From JACRLV01 sp045863555 (lineage in GTDB: Bacteria; Planctomycetota; Phycisphaerae; UBA1845; Fen-1342): a stretch of 64,000 bases of DNA. The stretch is taken from contig BTUU01000014.1 in the NCBI GenBank assembly GCA_045863555.1, positions 62,001-126,000 of the forward strand, given 5' to 3'. This document shows, one piece after another, positions 35,219 through 44,063 of the stretch. The notes beneath the pieces were generated by a model. That model saw only the letters and a program-made list of their open reading frames with translations. It was not told the origin of the DNA and did no database searches. The position numbers and the translations under genes are program-made. How positions within the stretch are numbered: position 1 is the first letter of the stretch; every line of letters begins with the position of its first letter.

Positions 35219-38200
35219 ATGTCGCTTTTCGATCGCTTCACACTGTGTCTTTTCACGCTGACGCTTGTCGCGACCGCGAATGCGGACTCCTGGCCGATGA
35301 AGCAGCGCGAGATGGCGCACACCGGCCGCGCCGGATTCACCGTTCCGGCCGAGCGGATGAACGACACGTTCTTCAATTTTCTCGCGTGGCAGACGCGCTC
35401 GCCGGGGTCGCCGAACGAGGGAAATTTCGACAGCGGCTCGGCGGTCTTCTTCGACGGCGCGGGCCCGGGCGGGGCTGACCTGCTCGTTGCGGGGTATCAC
35501 TGGCCCAAGGGCGTGCAGGGAATGGACCGGCGCACGGGGGAGCGCTTCTGGTACGGCAATCCGCGCGGCGGCGAGACGATCGGCACGAGCACGCCGGCGT
35601 TCTCGCTCGACGGCTCGACGATCTACGTTGTCAACGACGCAACCGCGAGTCAGGCTTGGCCCGCCGGTCACCCGCTCATGGCGTTTGCCGCCGCGACGGG
35701 GCCGGGCAACTATTGGCACAACGGCGATGATTTCTTCCCCGGCCACCTGAGCGCCCACGCCCCGACGATCGCCCCGGACGGGCGCATCTTCCTGTACGAC
35801 TGGGTCGACCGGCCGTACGCAGGCACAGACTACGGCAACGCGATCCGCGAGACGTGGGCCGCGGCGGCGCAGACCGGCTGCGGACTCAGCGATCCGTCTC
35901 TCTATGACGACAACGGCGTGCTGCGCGTCGTCTCGGCGGGGCGCTGGGGCGTGGTCGCGTCGTTCGACGGGGTGACCGGCGATCTCTACTGGAGCGTGCC
36001 GACACCGACCATCGACGCCACGCCGACCATCGACCCGGCCGGCGGCAATATCTACGTCGCGGCCGGCTCGGATTCGATCTGGGTCGTCGGGCTGTCGAAG
36101 ACAGGGTTGCCGCTCTGGTGGAACGCGGCCGAACTGGTTTACGAGCATGTTCCGGGCTTCAACAGCGCGCAGCGCGCCCAGGCCGGCGGCTGTCTCAGCC
36201 ATGACGGGTCTACGTATTACTTCCAGACAAACAGCAGCGACGGCGACGGGCGACTCTACGCGATCAACACGTGGGACGGAACGGTGAAGTGGAGCTACGC
36301 GACCGGCAGCAGCGGCTGGGAGATGGTCTCGTCGTCGCCGATCGTCACGCCGAACGGCGTCATCATCGTGGGCAACAACAACGGCGGCGTGTACTACGCC
36401 CTGCGCGACGACGGCGCGGCGGCGACGCTGCTCGACTCGTTCGCGGTCGCCGCGGGCGCTCCGGCGCGGGCGTCGGCGGCGCTCTCGGAGGACGGGCTGC
36501 TGTATCTGCCGCTTCGGACGACCTGGGCCGTCGGGAACGGCAATGGCGACGTGCCGAACTTCGCAACCGAAAACGTCTACACCGCTTTCAACCTCAATGC
36601 GGATGCGACGACGATCCTTCCGCCGCCGGCAAACCAGTCCGCGCGCGCCCTCAACCACGCGGTTTCGCTGCGCTGGCGGCCGATCGTCGACACGACCGGT
36701 CAATTCAGTCATTACGCGGTCTACCGTTCGACCGCGCCGTTCGATTCCGTCGAGGGAATGACGCCCATCGCGACGATCCCGGGTGTGAATTCATCGACGT
36801 ACACCGACGCGACGGCGCTGAACGGCGTCTCGTACTACTACGCGGTCACGAGCGTGGCCATCGGCGGCGGCGAGCAGACGACAATCGACTCGATCGGCCC
36901 GCGCACGCCGCGGAGTGAAAGCGACCTCCAGGTGCTGCGCATCCGCCGCACGCCGGAGTTTCCGCGGTATGACCCGATCTACACGTATTACTCGATCACC
37001 GAGCCCAGCGGCTTCGGCCCGTACGTCTTCAGCGCCGCGACGGGGCTGGGCAGCGGCCAGACGCCGCAGACGCAGCGCTGGCCGAACGTCGGCGACGCCG
37101 TGACCTACACCGCGACGATTCGCAACCGCGGCACAAACCCGTGGACCACGAGCGTAACCGCTACCTGGCGCGTGGACGGCGTCGTCGTGAGCACCCAGAC
37201 GCTGCCGCTGTCCCTCCAACCCGCGGGGACGGCCACGACGTCGATCGTGCGGACGTGGGACAACCAGCTTCACGACATCTCCGTCGCGATTTCGGCCGCG
37301 GATTCGCGTTCGGCGAACAACTCGCTGACGGTGAACAGCAAGTCGGTCGGCTTTCTGACCTATGTCGATGCGTCATACGTGGAGGATTTCCGCGAGAACA
37401 CGGAGAACTATCCGCAGGCTTACACCGATGACATGTTCGACTGGCTGAATCACCACATGGCCCGCTTCAACCAGATGTTCGCGGCCGCAGGCACGGCCAA
37501 GCGCGTCCACTACAACGTGCTGGAGATGCTGGAGGACGACGCGGCGGATCCGAACGTGCCGCGGATCAACTACGCGATCTTCCCGTTCCGTTACCACGCG
37601 ACCGACAGCGATGCCCGGCTGCCCGGTTACTACCACGCGGGTGAGGACATCGATTTCGGTCTGCTGCACGAGATGGGTCACCAGCTCGGGCTCATAGATA
37701 TCTACCGCCTCGACATCAGCGCCGACCGCAACGAGGTCTCGCACACGGGCTACAACGCGGTGCCCTGCCTGATGCACGGCGTATCGACATTCCTCTCCGA
37801 GAACAGCGCAAATGCGATGACGCACTGGCTGCACACGGCCCAGGGCTATTTCGGCCAGTATCTCTACGACATGCCCGAGACGATCCGTGTGCGCTTTCTC
37901 GACGGATCAGGCGATCCGCTCGCGGGGGCGACCGTCCGGCTCTACCAGAAATGCGAGCGCCCGGGTCTAGGCGAAGTCATCACGACGCAGATCAAGGCGC
38001 AGGGCGTCACCGATGCCAACGGCGTCTGGACCCTGCCGAACGTGCCGATCAACCCCGCCCTCGCACCAACCACGCCGGCCGGCGACACGCTGCGCGACAA
38101 CCCGTTCGGCTATCTTGCGGTCGTCGGCACGAACAGCGTGCTGCTGCTCGCGGTCGAGGCGAATGATCAGGTTGACTATGCGTGGTTCGACGCGCTGGAG

Positions 38201-38965
38201 GCGAATAACGCGTATCGCGCGGGACAGACCGGGGAATACACGTTCACGCGCCAGGTGTCGATCGGCAGCGGTGTCCAATACTTCCCGCCGGAGGACATGG
38301 CCGAGCAGAACGCGGCGGACTGGGCCCGCTGGGCGCAGGATGGCACGATCGACTTGTTCGACGATGCGGCGCGCCGGCAGGTCGGCACGGCGTCGGTGCG
38401 CATCGAAGCGACCGGCGGCTTCGACAACTACGTCCGCTACCCGCGCCAGACGCTGGCGAAGTGGGACCTCTCGCGGCTGCGGAACCTCCGCGTGCGCTTC
38501 TACTCGGAGAATCCGAACTTCAGCTACCAGAGCCAGAGCCCGTGGGTCCGCCTTGGGCATCACCAGGACGGTTACTTCGAGTGGCGACCCACGTTCGACA
38601 TCCTGAACCAGGCGGAGAACCAGTGGGTCGAGTTCGTGGTTCCGGTCAACGGCAACGCGACGTGGCAGCGCACGACCACCGGCACACCGTCATTGGAGGA
38701 GATCAACTATCTGGAGCTTCACGCGGATACCTGGGGCGCGGGTTTCACGCTCTGGATGGACGGCGTCACCTTCGACCCGCCGCCGCTGGTCGGCGACATC
38801 GACAACGACGGTGATGTGGATCTCCAGGACCTGGCCACACTGCTGGGCGGATTCGGAACGGCCGACGGGGCAACGCTCGCCGGCGGCGATCTCGACGGCG
38901 ACGGCGACGTGGACATCTCGGACCTGACGCTGATGCTGTCCAGCTACGGCCGCTCGGCGCCATAG
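35219..38965 (+). CDS. exported quinoprotein-like propeller with metzincin-like motif and dockerin-like tail
   Basis: A 1248-residue secreted multidomain protein. Signal peptide residues 1-23. Residues about 60-450 are a PQQ/YVTN-type beta-propeller (SLDGSTIYVVNDAT, SPIVTPNGVIIVGNNNGGVY). A fibronectin type III-like domain lies near 470-560, and a CARDB-like domain (GDAVTYTATIRNRGTNPW) near 610-705. Near 817 is a zinc-protease motif HEMGHQLGLID (His817, Glu818, His821, Asp827) with a likely Met-turn at Met852 (CLMHG), as in snapalysin-type metzincins. A beta-sandwich precedes the C-terminal pair of dockerin-like loops. GGAGG precedes the ATG. Whether the protease is active is unknown; the combination of domains is unusual. 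Confidence 0.8.
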   Translation: MSLFDRFTLCLFTLTLVATANADSWPMKQREMAHTGRAGFTVPAERMNDTFFNFLAWQTRSPGSPNEGNFDSGSAVFFDGAGPGGADLLVAGYHWPKGVQGMDRRTGERFWYGNPRGGETIGTSTPAFSLDGSTIYVVNDATASQAWPAGHPLMAFAAATGPGNYWHNGDDFFPGHLSAHAPTIAPDGRIFLYDWVDRPYAGTDYGNAIRETWAAAAQTGCGLSDPSLYDDNGVLRVVSAGRWGVVASFDGVTGDLYWSVPTPTIDATPTIDPAGGNIYVAAGSDSIWVVGLSKTGLPLWWNAAELVYEHVPGFNSAQRAQAGGCLSHDGSTYYFQTNSSDGDGRLYAINTWDGTVKWSYATGSSGWEMVSSSPIVTPNGVIIVGNNNGGVYYALRDDGAAATLLDSFAVAAGAPARASAALSEDGLLYLPLRTTWAVGNGNGDVPNFATENVYTAFNLNADATTILPPPANQSARALNHAVSLRWRPIVDTTGQFSHYAVYRSTAPFDSVEGMTPIATIPGVNSSTYTDATALNGVSYYYAVTSVAIGGGEQTTIDSIGPRTPRSESDLQVLRIRRTPEFPRYDPIYTYYSITEPSGFGPYVFSAATGLGSGQTPQTQRWPNVGDAVTYTATIRNRGTNPWTTSVTATWRVDGVVVSTQTLPLSLQPAGTATTSIVRTWDNQLHDISVAISAADSRSANNSLTVNSKSVGFLTYVDASYVEDFRENTENYPQAYTDDMFDWLNHHMARFNQMFAAAGTAKRVHYNVLEMLEDDAADPNVPRINYAIFPFRYHATDSDARLPGYYHAGEDIDFGLLHEMGHQLGLIDIYRLDISADRNEVSHTGYNAVPCLMHGVSTFLSENSANAMTHWLHTAQGYFGQYLYDMPETIRVRFLDGSGDPLAGATVRLYQKCERPGLGEVITTQIKAQGVTDANGVWTLPNVPINPALAPTTPAGDTLRDNPFGYLAVVGTNSVLLLAVEANDQVDYAWFDALEANNAYRAGQTGEYTFTRQVSIGSGVQYFPPEDMAEQNAADWARWAQDGTIDLFDDAARRQVGTASVRIEATGGFDNYVRYPRQTLAKWDLSRLRNLRVRFYSENPNFSYQSQSPWVRLGHHQDGYFEWRPTFDILNQAENQWVEFVVPVNGNATWQRTTTGTPSLEEINYLELHADTWGAGFTLWMDGVTFDPPPLVGDIDNDGDVDLQDLATLLGGFGTADGATLAGGDLDGDGDVDISDLTLMLSSYGRSAP

Positions 38966-39000
38966 CGGACACGCGGCGCGGCCGCCCGTTTCGAGCATTG

Positions 39001-39041
39001 GCGGGGGTTGATCCGTCGATAAACCGGCCATCAACCCCCGC
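39001..39041. terminator. bidirectional terminator between convergent genes
   Basis: A perfect 12-bp stem (39001-39012 with 39030-39041) with a 17-base loop, between the quinoprotein-like gene and the AbgT gene. Confidence 0.65.
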
Positions 39042-39088
39042 ATCTTGCCGGTCTGCCGCGCGGAGAGCGGCTTTCCCGCGAGCCCTGA

Positions 39089-40651
39089 TCAGAAGCCCAG
39101 AGGGAGCTTCAGGAGTATCCAGACGACGAGCATCAGGCTCCACCCCACGAGGAACGTCAGCGTGTACGGTAGCATGGTTGCGACCAGTGTCCCCAGACCG
39201 GCCGCCCGGTTGTACCGCTGGAAGAACGCGATGATCAGCGGGAAATAGGACATCATCGGCGTGATGATGTTCGTGCAGCTGTCGCCTACGCGGTAGGCCG
39301 CCTGCACGAGCGCCGGCTCGTAGCCCAGGAGCATCAGCATCGGCACGAAGACCGGGGCCATCACCGCCCACTTGGCCGATGCGCTGCCCATGAACAGGTT
39401 GATCGTCGCGGAGAGCAGCACCAGGGCCAGCATGAGCGGAATCGGACCGAGATTCATCGCCTTCAGCAGCGCCGCCCCCTCCACGGCGAGGATCAGCCCC
39501 AGGTTCGACCAGTCGAAATAGGCGACGAACTGGGCCGCGAAGAAGACGAGCACGAGGTATTCGCCCAGCGTCGACATCGCCTTGCCCATGCCCTTCATGA
39601 CGTCGCCGTCGCTGCGGATCGTCCTCGCGCCGAGGCCATAGGCGAGCCCGCACAGCGCCCCGCCCAGGAAGATGATCGCGACGATGCTCTTCATGAAGGG
39701 CGAGCGCAGCAGATCGTTGTCCGGCCCGCGCAGAAAGCCCGCCCCGCCGAACACGCCCTGCGGCAGCGTGCCCCAGAGCAGCAGCGCTGCCAGCAGGCCC
39801 GCCATGACGCCGGCGAGCCCCAGGCCCCGGCGTTCCGCAGGCGTGAGGCCGCGGAGTTGGGCGTCCGCGTCCGCGCCGTCCGCAGGGGCGGTCGCAACAC
39901 CCGCGGCGCCGTCGCCAATCCACGGTCCAAGCCGCGGAATCGTGATCTTCTCGGTCACCCACGTCCCAAGGCCCGTGATGAGAAACGTCGACGCGGCCAT
40001 GAAGTAGTAGTTGCACGCCGGGTTCACGTGCGCCGCCGGGTCGACGATTCGCGCAGCCTCCTCGGTCAGCCCCGCCAGCAGCGGATCAATCGTCCCCAGC
40101 ACCAGGTTCGCGCTATATCCGCCGGAGACGCCCGCGAAGCCCGCCGCGAGACCCGCCACCGGGTGCCGTCCCGCCGCCAGAAAGATCATCCCCGACAGCG
40201 GCACAAGCAGCACATAGCCGATCTCGCTGGCCGCGTTCGACATGACCCCCGCAAAGACGACCACGGCCGTGAGCATCCGCCGCGGAGCGGACGTGACGAG
40301 CAGGCGCATCAACGTTCCGATCAGGCCGCTCGACTCGGCGACCGCGATGCCGAGCAGGGCCACGAGGACCGTTCCGAGCGGCGCGAACTTCGTGAAGTTG
40401 TTGACCAGCTCCTGGAGCATCCGGTGCAGCCCGCCGACCGTCAGGAGGCTGACCGGTTCAATGATCTTCTTCGTCTGCGGATGCTCAACCGCCAGCCCGG
40501 AGCGGGCGGCGATCTCCGACCCGACCACGACGAGCAGTGCGAAGATCAGAAACAGCGTCGCCGGGTGCGGCAGCATGTTGCCGCCGCGCTCGATGACGTA
40601 AAGGAAGGTCCCCATCCAGCCGCGATTGCGCGGCGACGCCGCCGAGGTCAT
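39089..40651 (-). CDS. AbgT-family transporter
   Basis: A 520-residue polytopic inner-membrane protein, the family's usual length. It has the N-terminal MLPHPATLFLIFALLVVVGS, SNAASEIGYVLLVPLSGMIF near residue 140, GYSANLVLGTIDPLLAGLTE near 180, ATINLFMGSASAKWAVMAPV near 405, and the C-terminal GDSCTNIITPMMSYFPLIIA. AbgT proteins import p-aminobenzoyl-glutamate or export sulfonamide-like compounds using the proton or sodium gradient. The ATG at 40651 has GGAG 8 bases upstream; an upstream ATG in frame at 40819 lacks this. No AbgA/AbgB peptidase is adjacent, so the physiological substrate is uncertain. Confidence 0.9.
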   Translation of the reverse strand: MTSAASPRNRGWMGTFLYVIERGGNMLPHPATLFLIFALLVVVGSEIAARSGLAVEHPQTKKIIEPVSLLTVGGLHRMLQELVNNFTKFAPLGTVLVALLGIAVAESSGLIGTLMRLLVTSAPRRMLTAVVVFAGVMSNAASEIGYVLLVPLSGMIFLAAGRHPVAGLAAGFAGVSGGYSANLVLGTIDPLLAGLTEEAARIVDPAAHVNPACNYYFMAASTFLITGLGTWVTEKITIPRLGPWIGDGAAGVATAPADGADADAQLRGLTPAERRGLGLAGVMAGLLAALLLWGTLPQGVFGGAGFLRGPDNDLLRSPFMKSIVAIIFLGGALCGLAYGLGARTIRSDGDVMKGMGKAMSTLGEYLVLVFFAAQFVAYFDWSNLGLILAVEGAALLKAMNLGPIPLMLALVLLSATINLFMGSASAKWAVMAPVFVPMLMLLGYEPALVQAAYRVGDSCTNIITPMMSYFPLIIAFFQRYNRAAGLGTLVATMLPYTLTFLVGWSLMLVVWILLKLPLGF

Positions 40652-40993
40652 ATCGCTGTCTCCGTCCTGAGGCAGTATGGCCCGGCCGCGTTCTCGGGGC
40701 CGACGCGACGGAGATTGATATCGCGATCCGCACCCCCGGTCCACGCCGCGAAGCCGTGAATTTCGTTCTTTGGCCGCACCGCGGATTTTCGCGCTACCGT
40801 TGCGTGGAATTCCGCGCACCCGGGGGCGGGAAGTTCCCGTAATCCCACGCCCGCCCGTCGATCAGTTCACTTGCACGCCGAATTGCGGGCATTTCCGCAT
40901 TTGGCACGCGTTCTGCATGGCTATGGATCAGGGTGTTCGGTGCCGGGTCGGTTTACCCGGCCGCCCACAGACCAATCGACGCGGAGAACAGCC

Positions 40994-41221
40994 GTGGCGG
41001 AATACAAGATCGAAATCATCCGGGACGAGTGCATCGGCGACCAGCTCTGCTGCAACGAAGCGCCAAACACGTTTGAGATGGACGAAGACAACATCGCAAA
41101 GGTGATCAGCACCGAAGGCGACCCGGCCGAGACGATTCTCGCGGCCGCGAAGAACTGCCCGGTCGACTGCATCAAGCTCGTGGAGTGCACGAGCGGCAAG
41201 CAGGTCTGGCCGGAGGCGTAA
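40994..41221 (+). CDS. small [3Fe-4S]/[4Fe-4S] ferredoxin with Asp in the cluster motif
   Basis: A 75-residue monocluster ferredoxin, an electron carrier in the cytoplasm. The cluster motif is CIGDQLCC (Cys13, Asp16, Cys19, Cys20), with the last ligand in CPVDC (Cys55). Asp replaces the usual second Cys, as in Pyrococcus furiosus ferredoxin, where Asp14 ligates a [4Fe-4S] cluster that can lose one iron. The start is GTG with GGAG 8 bases upstream. It is a single gene with its own terminator, between the divergent AbgT gene and the convergent retron reverse transcriptase gene. The redox partner is not evident from the neighbours. Confidence 0.85.
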   Translation: MAEYKIEIIRDECIGDQLCCNEAPNTFEMDEDNIAKVISTEGDPAETILAAAKNCPVDCIKLVECTSGKQVWPEA

Positions 41222-41244
41222 CGGACGTCTCCTGGCACCACAAG

Positions 41245-41284
41245 CTCGGACGCGACGGGCGGGTAGTCCGGCCTCGCGTCCGAG
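41245..41284. terminator. terminator between ferredoxin and reverse transcriptase genes
   Basis: An 11-bp perfect stem (41245-41255 with 41274-41284) around an 18-base loop, then TTTGCG. It could serve the ferredoxin gene and, on the other strand, the reverse transcriptase gene. Confidence 0.65.
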
Positions 41285-41357
41285 TTTGCGCGCGTAAGGA
41301 CCCCTTGAACCACACTTCCTGACGACATCACAGGCGACTGCCGCGGAACAACCCGAA

Positions 41358-42509
41358 TCAGGTGAGTCGCCGAATCTCCCGCATCAGCCGCTGGCCTCGC
41401 TCCGGACTCAGCATGGCGATGTGCGACGCGCGGCCGAGCAGATAGGCGCGGAAATGAGGGCGACCCTCGCGGTTCTGCGATTCGAGTGAGCCGCTGCGTC
41501 GGGCGTTGTGAATGATCGCCTTCAACCGATCGTACTCCTCGCGGCGGCCATTGATTTTTCGATTGACGACGACGCCGGTCACCTCCTGCCGCCGGCCGGC
41601 CCGCACAAACCGCATCTTCCCCTCGTGCAGTCTGAATCGCTCGCTGGAGACGATCCTGCGAACGAGCGGAACGAACCGCTTCAGCGAGCGCTTGAACGGC
41701 TCATCGCCGGAAAACGTCAGGTCGTCCGCATAGCGCGTGTAGGTGCAGCCGAAGCGGCGCGCCAGGCCGGCGAGACGCGCGTCGAGACGGTGCACGGCCA
41801 GATTCGAGACCGCCGGACTCGTCGGCGCTCCCTGCACCGCATGACGCGCTGCCGCGATCGGCCCGTGTTGATCGCCCGCGACGAGCAACGGGCGATGCGT
41901 GCACAGGTAAGCCAGCCACCGCGCCACCTCCTTGCTGTACCCCAGCCGGCGGAACACACCCATCACCCGCGGGAAATGCACGTGCTCGAAGAAATCGACG
42001 AGATCGAAGTTGACGACGATCGCCCGGCCGACGTGCGGCGCGGCATTGGAGACGATGTTTCGGCCGCGAACGAACCCGTGCGCCGCGGCCGACGGCGGCA
42101 CGCGATCGAGGATTTCGCGGAGAATGCGTGTCTGGATCGCTTTGAGGCGTTTTTTCGGCGCTGCGATGACGCGTTTTCCGCCGCGCCGCTTGGGGACTGT
42201 CCACTCGATGTAGTTGTTCCGGTCCCGCGTCGCGCGGTTCGCGTGGTCGGCGAGCGGCACGAGCTCACGCAGAGAGAGGCGCAGCCAGCGGAGCAGATCC
42301 CGGGTATCCCGCAGTTCGGGCAGTCCCAGCGACCGAAGCCGGGCGGAATCTCCCGGGTGCTGCGTGCGCCAGCGCGATCCCGGCAGCGGCCGACGCGGTC
42401 CGCGCGGCGACGGCGGCTCGACCACGGCGGGTTTTTCGGCGCGAGGGATCGAAAGCGCCAGCAGAAGCAGGACGGCGGCGCCGGCGAGCAAGAAGTACAC
42501 CCACGACAT
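41358..42509 (-). CDS. membrane-anchored retron-type reverse transcriptase
   Basis: A 383-residue RNA-directed DNA polymerase. Residues 3-20 are a hydrophobic transmembrane segment, followed by a Pro/Arg-rich linker to about residue 60; the rest is a reverse transcriptase. The retron signatures are both present: NAxxH as NAAPH (155-159) and VTG (310-312). Polymerase motifs are FDLVDFF (168-174, first catalytic Asp), QGAPTSPAVSN (226-236) and YADD (260-263). The ATG has GGAGGT 7 bases upstream, so the membrane segment is truly part of the protein. Retron RTs use an RNA encoded just upstream as template and primer to make a branched RNA-DNA molecule used in phage defence. Such an RNA candidate lies at 42547-42705. 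No fused or adjacent effector is recognised. Confidence 0.9.
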   Translation of the reverse strand: MSWVYFLLAGAAVLLLLALSIPRAEKPAVVEPPSPRGPRRPLPGSRWRTQHPGDSARLRSLGLPELRDTRDLLRWLRLSLRELVPLADHANRATRDRNNYIEWTVPKRRGGKRVIAAPKKRLKAIQTRILREILDRVPPSAAAHGFVRGRNIVSNAAPHVGRAIVVNFDLVDFFEHVHFPRVMGVFRRLGYSKEVARWLAYLCTHRPLLVAGDQHGPIAAARHAVQGAPTSPAVSNLAVHRLDARLAGLARRFGCTYTRYADDLTFSGDEPFKRSLKRFVPLVRRIVSSERFRLHEGKMRFVRAGRRQEVTGVVVNRKINGRREEYDRLKAIIHNARRSGSLESQNREGRPHFRAYLLGRASHIAMLSPERGQRLMREIRRLT

Positions 42510-42546
42510 CGAGCCGACCTCCGCCGTCGCCGGAGCGCGCAGGAAA

Positions 42547-42705
42547 CGGACGCGGAGCCGGTCTTACAACGCTCGGCCGCACCCTGGGCGACGGTCTGCA
42601 CCGTCGGGCAGGGTGCTCAACCAGGAACTCCAGCGAAGCAACTCGAACGGGGTAACCCCGTTCATCCGGCGAACCGGACTCTAAGACGCTCGGGCTCCGC
42701 GTCCG
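42547..42705 (-). ncRNA. candidate retron msr-msd RNA
   Basis: A structured segment 37 bases before the reverse transcriptase ATG, read on the minus strand. It is bounded by a perfect 13-bp inverted repeat (42693-42705 with 42547-42559), the place of a1/a2 in retrons, with a further 6 bp pairing inside (42682-42687 with 42561-42566). After a1 comes CGAGC, in which the G of AGC could be the branching guanosine. Two short msr-like hairpins follow: a 5-bp stem with a UUCG loop (42665-42678) and a 5-bp stem with a 3-base loop (42648-42660). Last is a long msd-like hairpin (42580-42615): 7 bp, a 2x2 mismatch, 6 bp, and a 6-base loop. The order matches known retrons. Strength: strong structural inference, untested. 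The RNA ends and branch site are approximate. Confidence 0.65.
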
Positions 42706-42725
42706 CCGGAATCCTACGTTCCCCG

Positions 42726-42754
42726 CGGCGCGTCGCCAACCCGCAAACGCGCCG
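42726..42754 (-). terminator. hairpin after the MBOAT gene
   Basis: A perfect 8-bp stem (42726-42733 with 42747-42754) with a 13-base loop, 26 bases after the MBOAT stop on the minus strand. It lacks a T-run and may instead be part of the retron leader. Confidence 0.4.
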
Positions 42755-42779
42755 GCACACGAAAGACCAAGCACGGCCC

Positions 42780-44063
42780 TTATGAGAACGCCCGCCGCAC
42801 CAGCTCGGGGAAGATCCGCGTCCCCGAATGCTCAAAGTCGACGAGCATCGCGACGGTCAGATATTGATACGACAGGGTGACCAAGCGGCTGACGGTCGTC
42901 CACGCGATGGATCGGCCGCGGTCCGTCCAGCCTGCTCCGCCCGCCAGGCGGTCCCAGGCGACCCAGACGCACATCCCCAGGGCCTGGGACGCGCCCCACG
43001 CAAGGAACGACCATGCCGGCCCGTGCCACAGCGCGCAGAAGCCGAACACGACCGTGAAGACAAGCAGCGGATTCGCGTTCTTGCCTCCGAGCGGCAGGTA
43101 GATGTACTGCCGGAGCCACGCCCCCACCGTGATGTGCCAGCGCCGCCAGAAATCGCGAATATCCGTGGCCAGCGGGGCCCAGTTGAAGTTGTTATCGACG
43201 GGGATGCCGATCGCGAGGGCGATCGCCGCCGCGAACTCGTTGTACGACCAGAGAAAAAAGTAAATGGCAAGCGGCGTGTTGATAATCACGCGAAGCAGCA
43301 CGTCCGTCGGATAGTCCTGCGGCGATGCGAAGAAATCGTTCCCCCCGCGCGACTCGGGCGTGTTGTAAAGGGTCACGACCAGGGCCGCCGCGCCGACCAG
43401 CCCCAGCATGCCGCGGCGAAGGACCAGGTTCCACGGCAAGGGATCGCGTGGGCGCCAGGCCCGCAGGCGCGCGGCGAACTCCGACCGGCTGAGCAGCGGC
43501 CCGAGGCGCATCGCGGGAGGGTAGGCCAGCCAGGCCGCGGTGGTGAGCAGCGTCCCGCCGGTCTGCGGCGCCGTCGCACCGCCGGTCGTCGCGGTCGCCG
43601 TGTCCAGCGCCCACGCCAGCAGACGCAGGTACAGGTACGCAGGCCCCAGGCTGTGCAGCACTTGGAGCCGCGAGGGCGTCCACCCGTTCCAGCCCCAGTC
43701 GGAGACCCACCAGAACGGCAGCACCAGCGCGGTCAGCCCGACCCACGCAAGCGCGACGCCCCCCCGAACGCCGACGACGCGCCCGCGAAGCCGCGCGATC
43801 ACGCCGATCCACGCGACGCCAAGCGCCAGCCACGCCGCGAGCACGAGCAGGCTCCACGGCCCCGCCGTCAGCCCGACCCAGGCCGCGCCGCAGAGGACGA
43901 TTGCCCGTTCGCCCCCGATGCGCCCGGCCAGCCAGCGAAGAAGCGGGATCAGCGGAGCAAATGCGAGGATCCCCAGCGGACCGGCGAGGAACTCCAGCGC
44001 CGTCACCGTCTCGCCGGCGGTGATCGGGTTGAAGATCGGCGCGGGCCGGGGGAGGTCGATCAA
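42780..44063 (-). CDS. MBOAT family O-acyltransferase (AlgI-like)
   Basis: A membrane-bound acyltransferase of about 427 residues. Several hydrophobic helices precede the MBOAT core: DFFASPQDYPTDVLLR, then FWRRWHITVGAWLRQYIYLP and CALWHGPAWSFLAWG, in which the His of LWHG is the presumed catalytic residue. AlgI-like enzymes transfer acetyl groups to exported polysaccharides; a periplasmic SGNH partner is usual but not seen here. The start is uncertain. TTG at 44063 overlaps the L,D-transpeptidase stop (TTGA) and suits coupling. GTG at 44006 is an alternative, and an ATG at 44144 would overlap the upstream gene by 85 bases. The gene lies downstream of the L,D-transpeptidase and upstream of the retron RNA, all on the minus strand. 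Confidence 0.8.
   Translation of the reverse strand: MIDLPRPAPIFNPITAGETVTALEFLAGPLGILAFAPLIPLLRWLAGRIGGERAIVLCGAAWVGLTAGPWSLLVLAAWLALGVAWIGVIARLRGRVVGVRGGVALAWVGLTALVLPFWWVSDWGWNGWTPSRLQVLHSLGPAYLYLRLLAWALDTATATTGGATAPQTGGTLLTTAAWLAYPPAMRLGPLLSRSEFAARLRAWRPRDPLPWNLVLRRGMLGLVGAAALVVTLYNTPESRGGNDFFASPQDYPTDVLLRVIINTPLAIYFFLWSYNEFAAAIALAIGIPVDNNFNWAPLATDIRDFWRRWHITVGAWLRQYIYLPLGGKNANPLLVFTVVFGFCALWHGPAWSFLAWGASQALGMCVWVAWDRLAGGAGWTDRGRSIAWTTVSRLVTLSYQYLTVAMLVDFEHSGTRIFPELVRRAFS

Noticed and set aside
41358..42509. Group II intron or diversity-generating retroelement reverse transcriptase
   Set aside because: No maturase or endonuclease domain, no intron domain V/VI hairpin, and no template/variable repeat pair were seen; the retron motifs are present instead.
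42510..42779. Reading the hairpins upstream of the reverse transcriptase as only a terminator of the MBOAT gene
   Set aside because: The 13-bp outer repeat enclosing several ordered hairpins, next to an RT with NAxxH and VTG, fits a retron RNA better. A separate hairpin (42726-42754) can serve the MBOAT gene.
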